DNA of 12,245 nucleotides from Anaerolineales bacterium UBA4826 (GCA_002400365.1 DHFK01000059.1:1-12245); one strand, 5' to 3'. Shown: positions 1 through 6,964, counted from the first letter of the stretch. Notes: generated by a model from the letters alone, not told the origin. Numbers and translations: made by a program.

Positions 1-1
1 G

Positions 2-1063
2 TGGTGTATCTATCCGATGTACGACTGGGCGCACGGTCAATCGGATTCGATCGAGCGGATCACACACTCGCTCTGCACGATGGAGTACGAAGACCATCGT
101 CCGCTCTACGACTGGTTCCTCGATGCGCTCGGCATCTATCATCCGCAGCAGATCGAATTTGCGCGTCTGAACCTGAGCCACACCGTCGTGAGCAAACGCA
201 AGTTGCTCCAATTGGTCAACGAAGGCATCGTCGCCGGCTGGGACGATCCGCGCATGCCAACGCTCTCTGGTTTGCGCCGGCGCGGCTATACGCCCGAGTC
301 CATCCGCGATTTTTGCGACCGCATCGGCGTCGGCAAGACCCAGAACCTGATCGAACTCGCGCTGCTCGAGCACTGCCTCCGCGAGGACTTGAATCGCCGC
401 GCGCCGCGCGTGATGGCGGTGCTGCGCCCGCTTAAAGTCGTGATCGAAAATTATCCCGAGGGACAGGTCGAAGCGATGGAGGCGGTGAATAATCCCGAAG
501 ACGCGGCGATGGGCACGCGCCAGGTTCCCTTTGCGCGCGAACTATGGATCGAGCAGGACGACTTGCGCGAGGATCCACCGAAAAAGTATTTTCGCCTTGC
601 GCCCGGCGCTGAGGTTCGGCTGCGCTACGCGTACGTCATCAAATGCGTTGGCGTGGTCCACGACGAACGCACCGGCGCGGTCGTCGAGGTGCGCTGCACG
701 TACGATCCCGCCACCCGAACGGGCACGCCGGATGGACGCAAGATCAAGGGGACGATCCATTGGGTATCGGCGCAGCACGCGCGCCCGGCAGAGGTGCGAC
801 TCTACGACACCTTGTTCCTCGCGCCCAAGCCGGACGAGACCGAAGAGTGGAAATCGTTGGTGAATCCGAACTCGCTCGAGCGGCTCACGAATTGCTACGT
901 CGAGCCCGCGCTGGCGGACGCCGCGCCGGGCAACCGCTATCAGTTCGAACGCACCGGCTACTTTTGCGTTGATTCCGACTCCAAGCCCGGGCATCTCGTT
1001 TTCAATCGCACCGTCTCGCTGCGTGATACCTGGGGGAAGATTGAGAAGGCGGAGCGGGGATAA
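2..1063 (+). CDS. glnS: Glutaminyl-tRNA synthetase, C-terminal part (5' partial)
   Basis: Class I aminoacyl-tRNA synthetase that charges tRNA-Gln with glutamine in the cytoplasm. The reading frame is open from base 2 (W-C-I-Y-P-M-Y-D-W), so the N-terminal Rossmann half with the HIGH motif lies upstream of the window. Visible hallmarks are CIYPMYDWAHGQSD, the ITHSLCTMEYEDHRPLYDW block of the active-site domain, and VVSKRKLLQLV, the KMSKS-loop equivalent (MSK in E. coli, VSK here). After about residue 115 comes APRVMAVLRPLKVVIENYPEG and the two-barrel anticodon-binding domain, ending in the typical GYFCVDSDSKPGHLVFNRTVSLRDTW. About 353 residues are present, which fits the last two thirds of a roughly 550-aa enzyme. 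The ATG at 17 is internal and not the true start. The gene converges on the STAS gene with a hairpin between them. I favour GlnRS over GluRS because of the C-terminal beta-barrel sequence. Confidence 0.95.
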   Translation, partial: WCIYPMYDWAHGQSDSIERITHSLCTMEYEDHRPLYDWFLDALGIYHPQQIEFARLNLSHTVVSKRKLLQLVNEGIVAGWDDPRMPTLSGLRRRGYTPESIRDFCDRIGVGKTQNLIELALLEHCLREDLNRRAPRVMAVLRPLKVVIENYPEGQVEAMEAVNNPEDAAMGTRQVPFARELWIEQDDLREDPPKKYFRLAPGAEVRLRYAYVIKCVGVVHDERTGAVVEVRCTYDPATRTGTPDGRKIKGTIHWVSAQHARPAEVRLYDTLFLAPKPDETEEWKSLVNPNSLERLTNCYVEPALADAAPGNRYQFERTGYFCVDSDSKPGHLVFNRTVSLRDTWGKIEKAERG

Positions 1064-1082
1064 GAAGGATAACGCTATTGCG

Positions 1083-1124
1083 AAAAAAACGCGGGTGACT
1101 TGTCTGCAACGAGTCACCCGCGTT
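1083..1124 (-). terminator. Rho-independent terminator of the lipoprotein/RsbW/STAS cassette
   Basis: A perfect 13-bp stem (1088-1100 with 1112-1124) with an 11-nt loop. Read on the minus strand it is followed by seven T residues (1083-1089, overlapping the foot of the stem). The TGA stop of the STAS gene (1114-1116) lies inside the stem. In the plus direction the T-run is missing, so it is best as a minus-strand terminator, although the same hairpin may help end the convergent glnS transcript. Confidence 0.85.
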
Positions 1125-1452
1125 CGCTTTGTCGGCGCATTGACGCTTCTGCCTCCGCGCGCGTCGCGAAGATTTCAAACACGCAGTCCAAGCCCACCAT
1201 CTCAAGAATCTCGATCAGGCGCGGGCTGAGGCAGCACAACTTGACCGCGCCCCCGCGCGCCTTGGCTTGTTTCAGCGCGGCTAACAGCACCCGCAACCCG
1301 TTCGAGCCGATATAGCGCGTGTCTTTCAAGTCCACGATCACACGCACCCGCCCGTCGGCAAGATGCTGCTTTAATTCGGCTTCGAGCGGACGCGCGCTCG
1401 CCGCGTCCAAGCGTCCGCGGGGAGTGAGAATCACAATGTCTTGTGGGTTCAT
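1114..1452 (-). CDS. STAS-domain anti-sigma factor antagonist (RsbV/SpoIIAA family)
   Basis: A 112-aa single STAS domain. Proteins of this family bind the cognate RsbW/SpoIIAB kinase when unphosphorylated, which frees a sigma factor or other target. Phosphorylation of a conserved serine by the kinase ends the interaction. The motif YIGSNGLRVLL (residues 47-57) aligns with FMDSSGLGVIL of SpoIIAA, so Ser50 is the expected phospho-acceptor. The usual preceding Asp is Gly here. The RLDAASARPLEAEL and VIVDLKDTRYI strands and the C-terminal LSPRLIEILEMVGL helix are typical. I chose the ATG at 1452 (MNPQD). An upstream TTG at 1503 would add 17 residues encoded by a tandem repeat, and these look spurious. 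No clear Shine-Dalgarno precedes 1452. The RsbW-like kinase gene is directly upstream, separated by a heptamer repeat hairpin. Confidence 0.88.
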   Translation of the reverse strand: MNPQDIVILTPRGRLDAASARPLEAELKQHLADGRVRVIVDLKDTRYIGSNGLRVLLAALKQAKARGGAVKLCCLSPRLIEILEMVGLDCVFEIFATRAEAEASMRRQSERG

Positions 1453-1459
1453 GGGAGTA

Positions 1460-1555
1460 AAGGATGAAGGATGGGGGATGAAGGATGAGAACGATGTGAG
1501 CAATGGCTGTTCATTTCATCTTTCATCTTTCATCCTTCTGCCTTCTGCCTTGATC
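1460..1555. repeat. Inverted arrays of 7-bp tandem repeats between the kinase and STAS genes
   Basis: The left array has four 7-mers at 1460-1487 (AAGGATG, AAGGATG, GGGGATG, AAGGATG). The right array has TTTCATC three times (1514-1534), then CTTCTGC twice (1535-1548), then CTTGATC (1549-1555). The left and right arrays are complementary (AAGGATG against CATCCTT/CATCTTT), so transcripts can fold into a long imperfect hairpin with loop about 1488-1513. The element encodes the last 11 or so residues of the upstream kinase (KAEGRRMKDER) and separates it from the STAS start. Short heptanucleotide tandem repeats of this type are known from cyanobacteria (STRR); placing this array in that class is inference. 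Confidence 0.75.
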
Positions 1556-1965
1556 TTCTTTCTCATCGTTAGCACGTTACCGCGCCCGGATGAGAAATCA
1601 AAATCAATGCGATCCATCAACTTGCGCATAAAGAAGATTCCCAACCCGCCAATGTTGCGCTCGGACAGCGGCGCGCGCGTTCTGGGCGGCGCAACCTTCT
1701 TTGGATCGAACGGCTCGCCGTAATCGTGAATCGTCACCACAAACTCTTTCCCCCGCTTTTCGCACACAATGTCAATCGTGCCGTCCGGCGCGCCGCGATA
1801 CGCATGCTCGATCACATTGCTGCACGCTTCGTCCACCGCCATCTCCACATCGCACGCCTGCTTCTCGTCCAAGCCGCAGGCGCACGCGGCGTCCTCGACA
1901 AAATCGGCAATCTCGCCGAGGCGCTCCAAGCGACTGTCCACCGTGAGCGAAAATCGTTGAGCCAT
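1516..1965 (-). CDS. RsbW/SpoIIAB-type anti-sigma factor serine kinase (HATPase_c_2)
   Basis: A 149-aa GHKL-fold ATPase. Family members bind and inhibit a sigma factor, or another switch partner, and phosphorylate the STAS antagonist. The N-box reads EMAVDEACSNVIEHAY with Glu46 and Asn50, the same positions as the catalytic base and Mg-binding Asn of SpoIIAB. The G1 box is DYGEPFDP (81-88) and the G2 box GGLGIFFMRKLMD (106-118). The core ends near VLTMRKKI (138). The remaining KAEGRRMKDER is encoded by the heptamer repeat and looks like a run-on tail after loss of the native stop. The ATG at 1965 is preceded by AGGA (1976-1979), which overlaps the TAG stop of the lipoprotein gene, suggesting translational coupling. 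The STAS partner follows. No sigma factor gene is visible in the window, so the target is unknown. Confidence 0.92.
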   Translation of the reverse strand: MAQRFSLTVDSRLERLGEIADFVEDAACACGLDEKQACDVEMAVDEACSNVIEHAYRGAPDGTIDIVCEKRGKEFVVTIHDYGEPFDPKKVAPPRTRAPLSERNIGGLGIFFMRKLMDRIDFDFSSGRGNVLTMRKKIKAEGRRMKDER

Positions 1966-1977
1966 TAACGTGTTGTC

Positions 1978-3882
1978 CTACGGCGTCGTCTCGCGGCGGA
2001 AGAATGCCGCGCCCGTGCGCCCGCGCGAATCGCGAAAGGTACAACTCAGCGTCCCCACCTCCAAATCGGTCAAGCAATCGAAATCGAGCGAGAGCGCGGC
2101 CGCGCTCGGCGTAGGTGTTTCCGTGATCGCGGTGGGCGCGGGCGTCGCCGTGCCGCCGCCAAAATCCACGCTGAAGGTCAAGCGATCGCCGCGCAACGTA
2201 CTTGCCGTGATTCGCCCGGTTGTTTCGACGCCGGAAATTCTGAATTCACCGCGCACCGTCGTCCCGGTCTGGCGCAGCGTCGCCGTCATGGGTCCGCTCG
2301 CCGTCAGCGCCGTCCAGCGCCCGGCGTAGGTCGGCGGGGTTGGCATCGGCGTGGGCAGATTGGGAATGCCGATGTAACCGGTGATCTGCGCAGAGCGGCT
2401 GGACTGACGATAAATATCCACCGCCTGCGCGAACAAAGTCACGACGCCGGCAGCCGGGGGCGACCACTCGCATTGTCCGGATTTTTGCGTCGTCGCGTGC
2501 GCGTCAATCGCGCAGACGATCTGCGGATTGGGCTGACCCGGCGCGAAACCCCACAGTTCGATGCGGTCGAGTTCCGCGTTGCCTTGACCGCTGAAGGTGA
2601 CGCGCAGCGGCGCGGGACTGGCAAAGCGATCGGCCGGCGAGATGATTTCTACTTTCGGCGGCGCAGGCGGTTGCGATCGCGGCGTCGTCGGCGGGCGCGC
2701 GCGTGTGCGCGTCGGCGTGATTGTCGGGATGGGCGTTGGCGTAGATTGACCCGGACGCAGGAGGCTGACGATTTGCGCGGGTGATTCCTTTACGCTTCCA
2801 TTCGCGCTGTACGTGCGCGCGACGATCGTATAGTCGCCGGGATTCGGATTCTGGAACACGACTTGCGCGGTCAACGCGGTCTGGCGCGCGGGGCTGGGAC
2901 TCGTGAGCGTCCCAAAAATTTCTTTGCCGCTCAACAATTCGATGCGCTGGATGCCGCTCACGTCGAGCGCGGTCACCGTCAGCGTAATCGGCTCGCCGGC
3001 TGGCGCATTCGTGCGCTCGAACGCCACGCTGAGCGACGGCGCTTGGGTGTCCACGACCAGAATCTTGAGCGGAGTCGAATCGTTGGTCTGATCCTGGTTG
3101 TCGTGTGCGCGCGCGAAAAAGGTGTGCGTGCCCGGCGCGAGTGCGTTCCAGAAAAAAACGAACGGCAACGCCGGTTGTCCGGCGGGCGTCGGCGCGACGA
3201 CGTAGGTGTAAATCTGATTGTCCACGTACAAGTCCACTTGCGTCACGCCGACCTCGTCGGTCGCGACGCCGTAGATTTGCAGGACGCCGCCCAAATCCAC
3301 TTGCGGGGTGCCGATCGGATAGACGATGATCGAAGTGGGCTTGCGCGCGTCCTGGATCACCGTGACCGTCACCGCATCCGCCGCGCTCGCGCGATGGTTC
3401 GCGTCGTACGCCACCGCGCGCAAGACGTGCGGACCGATCTGCGTGGGGGTCCAGGGAATGATCGCCGAAAAAATCGGCGGCGCGGGCGTCGGCGCAGCTT
3501 CCACGCGCACCGAGGCGTTGTCGTCCGTCAGTTCGACGCGCGCCACGCCGCTGTCCGCTGCCGCATAGATGACGACCTGGAAAGTTTGATTGACGCTGAT
3601 CTGGGAGTTGGCGACCGGCGAAACCAGTTGCGCGACGGGCAAAGCCGGGGAAATGCGCGGTCCAGGCGTCGGCGTGCTGGGCGTCGCCGTGGCAATCGGA
3701 CTAGGTTCAAGCGTGGGAAACGCGACGAGCGCCGGCGTTTCCGTCGGCGTTACCTCCGCGACGCGAGTGGCTGTCGGCTGCGCGCTGATCGCGGGCGGCG
3801 CGGCAACCGGTTCGCACGCGACAGCGAGGACCAAGAACGCGAGTCCCCAAGAGAGATGAAGATAAATCGAACGCATGGACAT
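1978..3882 (-). CDS. Secreted lipoprotein with four Ig-like domains and Thr/Pro-rich linkers
   Basis: About 634 aa. The N-terminus MSMRSIYLHLSWGLAFLVLAVAC is a lipoprotein signal peptide with a lipobox-like LAVAC, giving a lipidated Cys23. A low-complexity Thr/Pro stretch (about 24-80) follows, then beta-rich repeats near 85-180, 183-280 and 283-378. Each begins with a P-x-hydrophobic segment and contains an 'A.D..GV..VEL' block, as in bacterial Ig-like domains. A second Thr/Pro/Arg linker precedes a fourth Ig-like unit (about 410-508, Cys pair in QIVCA and GQCEW) and a C-terminal beta domain starting YAGRWTAL (about 520-634, another Cys pair). The paired cysteines suggest disulfides outside the membrane. 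No catalytic motif is seen. Either in-frame ATG (3882 or 3876) could be used; the reading frame runs further upstream to 3984, past the -10 box, so it cannot start there. It is the first gene of the cassette with the kinase and STAS genes, under the 3973-4000 promoter. A sensory or wall-binding role is inference. Confidence 0.82.
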   Translation of the reverse strand: MSMRSIYLHLSWGLAFLVLAVACEPVAAPPAISAQPTATRVAEVTPTETPALVAFPTLEPSPIATATPSTPTPGPRISPALPVAQLVSPVANSQISVNQTFQVVIYAAADSGVARVELTDDNASVRVEAAPTPAPPIFSAIIPWTPTQIGPHVLRAVAYDANHRASAADAVTVTVIQDARKPTSIIVYPIGTPQVDLGGVLQIYGVATDEVGVTQVDLYVDNQIYTYVVAPTPAGQPALPFVFFWNALAPGTHTFFARAHDNQDQTNDSTPLKILVVDTQAPSLSVAFERTNAPAGEPITLTVTALDVSGIQRIELLSGKEIFGTLTSPSPARQTALTAQVVFQNPNPGDYTIVARTYSANGSVKESPAQIVSLLRPGQSTPTPIPTITPTRTRARPPTTPRSQPPAPPKVEIISPADRFASPAPLRVTFSGQGNAELDRIELWGFAPGQPNPQIVCAIDAHATTQKSGQCEWSPPAAGVVTLFAQAVDIYRQSSRSAQITGYIGIPNLPTPMPTPPTYAGRWTALTASGPMTATLRQTGTTVRGEFRISGVETTGRITASTLRGDRLTFSVDFGGGTATPAPTAITETPTPSAAALSLDFDCLTDLEVGTLSCTFRDSRGRTGAAFFRRETTP

Positions 3883-3892
3883 CTGTACTGTT

Positions 3893-3957
3893 CGCGCCGG
3901 CAGAAAATAAAACGCGCGCCGTATGCCTCGGCATCTGACGCGCGCATCGCCGGCGCG
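3893..3957 (-). promoter_or_regulatory. Structured leader with terminator-like hairpin upstream of the lipoprotein gene
   Basis: Between the promoter and the start codon the minus-strand transcript can form two nested stems. The outer stem is a perfect 9-bp GC stem (3893-3901 with 3949-3957). The inner hairpin is built on ATGCC-GA-GGCAT (3923-3927/3930-3934) flanked by GCGCGC arms (3914-3919/3940-3945). On the minus strand the inner hairpin is followed directly by a T-rich run (GTTTTATTTT, 3904-3913), like an intrinsic terminator. It may terminate readthrough from the aspartase-family gene, or it may act as an attenuator for the cassette. The outer stem competes for the flanks. Confidence 0.6.
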
Positions 3958-3972
3958 GAAACATTTGGCGCC

Positions 3973-4000
3973 ATTATAGCCCAAATCGGGCGAGCGTCAA
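3973..4000 (-). promoter_or_regulatory. Sigma-70-type promoter for the lipoprotein/RsbW/STAS cassette
   Basis: On the minus strand TTGACG (3995-4000) and TATAAT (3973-3978) are separated by 16 bp. The predicted start of transcription near 3966 leaves a leader of about 85 nt before the ATG at 3882. The -10 lies in a GGCTATAATGGC context closely resembling the other strong promoter at 9959-9964. A nearby small hairpin (4015-4029, GGCAGC-CGC-GCTGCC) lies between this promoter and the upstream lyase stop codon and lacks a T-run. Confidence 0.78.
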
Positions 4001-4044
4001 AACGCGGGCTGGAAGGCAGCCGCGCTGCCGCCAAACGGGGAGCG

Positions 4045-5454
4045 TCAATTCGATGGGCGTCCGAGGATTCCACCTTCTGTCATCGCGCGCACGTCGAGCA
4101 CCCGGTCGAGTTGCTCTGCCGTGAGATACCCTTTCTCCAGAACGACCTGGCGAATCGGCGCGTTGCGCGCCATTGCCTCTTTCGCCACCTCCGCGGCTTT
4201 GAGGTAGCCGATCACCGGGTTGAGCGCGGTCACGAGCACCGTGGATTTTGCGAGCCAACCTTCCGCTTTTTCGCGCTGCGCGACAATGCCGACGACGCAT
4301 TTCGTCGTGAACGTGTTGAGCGCGTTGATCAAAATGTCCATCGTCTGGAAAAGGTTGTAGGCGATGATCGGCATCATCACGTTGAGTTCCAGTTGCCCGG
4401 CGGCGACCGCAAGTGAAACCGTATGATGATTCCCCATCACTTGATAACACGCCATGTTCAGCATTTCCGCCATCACCGGGTTTACCTTGCCCGGCATGAT
4501 CGAAGAGCCGGGCTGTACCGCCGGCAAACGAATCTCGTCCAGCCCGGTCGTCGGTCCCGACGCGAGCAAACGGAAATCGTTGGCGATGCGCGTGAGCGTG
4601 AGCGCGAGCGTATTCATCGCGCCGGAGAAATCCGCCGCGTCCGCCATGGATTGCATGGATTCAAAAAGGTTGCCCGAACTTTTCAGGCGCAGGTTCGTCA
4701 ATTCGTTTATTCGCTCGATCATTCGTTGATGGTACGCCGGATGCGCGTTCAGCCCGGTGCCGGTCGCGGTACCGCCGATACCCAGCCGGCGCAGGCGGTC
4801 GCCCGCTGTGGCGATGCGCTCGCGGTCGTTGCGGACGGCTTGCGCGTACGCGCCGAATTCATGGCCCATGCGCACCGGCACCGCGTCCTGCAAATGCGTG
4901 CGCCCGGATTTCACGATGTCGTCGAACGCGCGCGCCTTGGCGTCCAGCGCGTCGGCGAGCGCGTCCACGGCGCGCAATAGTTCGTCCAGCCGCCACAAAC
5001 AACCGAGCCGGATCGCGGTCGGGATCGTGTCGTTGGTGGACTGCGCCATGTTCACGTGATCGTTCGGGTTCACCGGCTTGCGCGGATCGTCGAGCGCAAA
5101 CCCGAGGAATTGGTTCGCGCGATTGGCGATGACTTCGTTCACGTTCATGTTGTGCGACGTGCCCGCGCCGGCTTGAATCGGATCCACGACGAATTGCGTT
5201 TCCCATTTCCCATCAATCACTTCCTGTGCGCTCGTCACAATTGCTTCGGCGATTTTTGCGTCAAGCAAGCCCAGGTCGCGGTTGACCTCCGCCCCGGCGC
5301 GCTTGATGAGCGCCATGGACCAAACGAACGCGCGGTACTGTTTCAAGCCGCTGATCGGAAAATTCTCGAGCGCGCGCTGGGTCTGCGCGCCCCACAGCGC
5401 GTCGCTGGGAACGTTGACCGCGCCCAGCGAATCTTTTTCGGTGCGGTATGCCAT
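4045..5454 (-). CDS. aspA: Aspartate ammonia-lyase-like enzyme (aspartase/class II fumarase superfamily)
   Basis: A 469-aa homotetrameric lyase, predicted to convert L-aspartate to fumarate and ammonia; class II fumarase (malate/fumarate) is the alternative. The full family length is present, with all active-site blocks at canonical numbering: GAGTSHNMN (97-104, Thr99/Ser100), QSTND (138-142), GRTHLQDAVP (184-193, His187) and the flexible catalytic loop GSSIMPGKVNP (316-326, Ser318, Lys323, Asn325). Aspartase is favoured by Thr in QSTND (fumarases usually QSSND), by KVNPV instead of KVNPT, by DPIQAGAGTS, and by GQLELNVMMP, all close to Bacillus AspB. The substrate cannot be proven from sequence. 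The ATG at 5454 has GGAGG 4 nt upstream. It is the last gene of the kor-mrp-TPR cluster, but a terminator hairpin sits immediately in front of it. Confidence 0.85.
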   Translation of the reverse strand: MAYRTEKDSLGAVNVPSDALWGAQTQRALENFPISGLKQYRAFVWSMALIKRAGAEVNRDLGLLDAKIAEAIVTSAQEVIDGKWETQFVVDPIQAGAGTSHNMNVNEVIANRANQFLGFALDDPRKPVNPNDHVNMAQSTNDTIPTAIRLGCLWRLDELLRAVDALADALDAKARAFDDIVKSGRTHLQDAVPVRMGHEFGAYAQAVRNDRERIATAGDRLRRLGIGGTATGTGLNAHPAYHQRMIERINELTNLRLKSSGNLFESMQSMADAADFSGAMNTLALTLTRIANDFRLLASGPTTGLDEIRLPAVQPGSSIMPGKVNPVMAEMLNMACYQVMGNHHTVSLAVAAGQLELNVMMPIIAYNLFQTMDILINALNTFTTKCVVGIVAQREKAEGWLAKSTVLVTALNPVIGYLKAAEVAKEAMARNAPIRQVVLEKGYLTAEQLDRVLDVRAMTEGGILGRPSN

Positions 5455-5466
5455 CGGTCCTCCACG

Positions 5467-5497
5467 AAAAAATTCAGGCGGGATTCCTCATCCCGCC
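5467..5497 (-). terminator. Intrinsic terminator hairpin just ahead of the aspartase-like gene
   Basis: A perfect 8-bp stem GGCGGGAT/ATCCCGCC (5477-5484 with 5490-5497) with a 5-nt loop. On the minus strand it is followed by TGAA and six T residues (5467-5472). It begins 6 nt after the TPR gene stop and ends 12 nt before the lyase ATG, so it either ends the kor-mrp-TPR transcript or acts as an attenuator for the lyase. Confidence 0.8.
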
Positions 5498-5503
5498 CGG
5501 TCA

Positions 5504-5851
5504 TCAATCTGATTGCCCCAGCGCTGCCAGCCGAATCCTTGCCTGGTCTTTGAGCAGCGCGTGACCGCCCCCGTTCAGAACGAGTTCCCATTCTTTGCGC
5601 GCGTTCGCCTGGTCGCCGCGCTGCGCGTACAACACGCCGAGGTAGTAATGCGCGTGATCCAGCCCGGGCGAGAGCGCCCGCGCGTCCTGGAACTCTTTGA
5701 ACGCCGCGTCGAGATTGCCAGTCGTATAGTACACGCTGCCGAGGTTCAGGTGCGCTTGCGCATCGCCGGGATTTTCTTTGACGACTTGCTCATAGTGCGC
5801 GGTGGCTTGGCGCGGCGTCAGTTCGGGTGCTCTGATTTGCCTGTCTGCCAT
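5504..5851 (-). CDS. Small TPR (tetratricopeptide repeat) protein
   Basis: 115 aa consisting almost entirely of TPR helices. One repeat covers about residues 14-48 (ATAHYEQVVKENPGDAQAHLNLGSVYYTTG), the next about 47-82 (NLDAAFKEFQDARALSPGLDHAHYYLGVLYAQRG), and a third partial unit follows (DQANARKEWELVLNGGG). The repeats carry the usual A/G/Y and Pro-32 consensus positions. No signal peptide or membrane segment is seen, so a cytoplasmic protein-protein adaptor is likely; its partner is not evident. The ATG at 5851 has AAGGA 5 nt upstream. The gene starts 12 bp after the mrp stop, so the two are very probably co-transcribed. Confidence 0.88.
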   Translation of the reverse strand: MADRQIRAPELTPRQATAHYEQVVKENPGDAQAHLNLGSVYYTTGNLDAAFKEFQDARALSPGLDHAHYYLGVLYAQRGDQANARKEWELVLNGGGHALLKDQARIRLAALGQSD

Positions 5852-5863
5852 TGGATTCCTTCG

Positions 5864-6964
5864 TCAGCGCCGCATCACCGGAATCCTCGCGGCTGAAATC
5901 AATTCGTCTTGCACGGCTTGAACGTTCATCACGCTGACCTGCGCCGCAACCGCTTGCGCCAGTTGCTTGAACGGCAACGCGTACGGCGAATCGGGATGCG
6001 TTGCCGCCACCGGCTTGCCGCTGTCGCCGCCGACGCGAATCGCGACGTCGAGCGGAATCTCGCCGAGGAACGGCGCACCGTATTTCTCCGCCATCTTCGC
6101 CGCGCCCCCGTGCGCGAAAATGTCGGTGCGTTCGCCGCAGTGCGGGCAGAGAAAGTACGACATGTTCTCGACGACGCCAAGCACCGGCACCTCGAGTTTC
6201 TCGAACATCGCAATCCCTTTAACAACGTCCGCGAGCGCGACATCTTGCGGCGTCGCGACGACCACGCCGCCGGTCAGCGGCACCGATTGCGCGAGGGTTA
6301 ACTGCGCGTCGCCGGTGCCTGGGGGCAGATCAATCACGAGGTAATCCAGTTCGCCCCATTCGACATCGCTGAGAAATTGGCGGATCGCGCTGTGCAGCAT
6401 CGGTCCGCGCCAGATGACCGCCTGGTCCGGCGGAACGAGAAAGCCCATAGACATCAACTTGACGCCGTACGCTTCGAGCGGCATGATGCGCTCGTTACGC
6501 GATCTCGGCGGTTCGTTCACACCCATCATGATCGGGATGTTGGGACCGTAAATGTCCGCGTCCATCAAACCGACCTGCGCGCCCATCTGCGCGAGCGCGA
6601 CCGCGAGATTCACCGAGACCGTCGTCTTGCCGACGCCGCCCTTGCCACTCGCGACCGCGATCGTAGACTTGACCGGGATATTCAACTTGCCGCTAATGCG
6701 TTTATCGCTCGGCACGTTCGCGTCCCACTTGATGGCAACCTGCTTGGCGCCCAGCGCAGCCACCGCGGCTCGCGCTTCCGATTCGATCTGATTGCGCAGC
6801 GGACACGCCGGCGTGGTCAGGACGATCGTAAAGTTCACCGCGTCGCCGCGCCCGTCGTGATGAATCTTGATGTCCTTGATCATGTTCAGCGTTACCAGGT
6901 CGCGGTGAAGTTCTGGTTCTTCCACCTTGCTGAGCGCGGTCAGAATCTGTTGTTCGGTTAGCAT
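5864..6964 (-). CDS. mrp: Mrp/ApbC-family P-loop ATPase, iron-sulfur cluster carrier
   Basis: 366 aa. The N-terminal MIP18/DUF59-type domain (about 1-85) contains TTPACPLRNQI with Cys54. The NTPase domain has the deviant Walker A GKGGVGKTT (107-115), MDADIYGPNIP (134-144) and IDLPPGTGDAQLTL (211-224), and a CPHC metal-binding pair (Cys273/Cys276) in the Nbp35/ApbC position. Such proteins hold a [4Fe-4S] cluster at the dimer interface and pass it to apo-enzymes. The ATG at 6964 was chosen because it begins the conserved MLTEQQILTAL and has GGAG 5 nt upstream; extension to 7018 would translate the upstream inverted repeat. It lies between korB, which needs a [4Fe-4S] cluster, and a TPR gene, consistent with a role in maturing the oxidoreductase (inference). 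Confidence 0.95.
   Translation of the reverse strand: MLTEQQILTALSKVEEPELHRDLVTLNMIKDIKIHHDGRGDAVNFTIVLTTPACPLRNQIESEARAAVAALGAKQVAIKWDANVPSDKRISGKLNIPVKSTIAVASGKGGVGKTTVSVNLAVALAQMGAQVGLMDADIYGPNIPIMMGVNEPPRSRNERIMPLEAYGVKLMSMGFLVPPDQAVIWRGPMLHSAIRQFLSDVEWGELDYLVIDLPPGTGDAQLTLAQSVPLTGGVVVATPQDVALADVVKGIAMFEKLEVPVLGVVENMSYFLCPHCGERTDIFAHGGAAKMAEKYGAPFLGEIPLDVAIRVGGDSGKPVAATHPDSPYALPFKQLAQAVAAQVSVMNVQAVQDELISAARIPVMRR

Noticed and set aside
171..200. VVSK in place of the usual MSK in the GlnRS KMSKS loop
   Set aside because: The Ser-Lys core is kept and the first positions of this loop vary among class I synthetases; not a sign of inactivity.
542..1117. 191-aa minus-strand open frame inside glnS
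   Set aside because: Antisense to the conserved anticodon-binding domain of glutaminyl-tRNA synthetase and runs through the terminator hairpin.
1460..1555. Short repeats considered as a CRISPR array
   Set aside because: Units are 7 bp with no spacers, arranged in opposite directions; no cas gene is nearby.
4011..4029. Small GGCAGC-CGC-GCTGCC hairpin after the lyase as its terminator
   Set aside because: Only a 6-bp stem, and the nearest T-run is well over 10 nt away and belongs to the next promoter's -35 region; not called as a terminator.
2863..4416. 517-aa plus-strand open frame antisense to the lipoprotein and lyase genes
   Set aside because: Very Arg/His-rich with no domain-like pattern, and it crosses two well-supported minus-strand genes and their promoter. 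It is the open antisense frame typical of GC-rich coding DNA.
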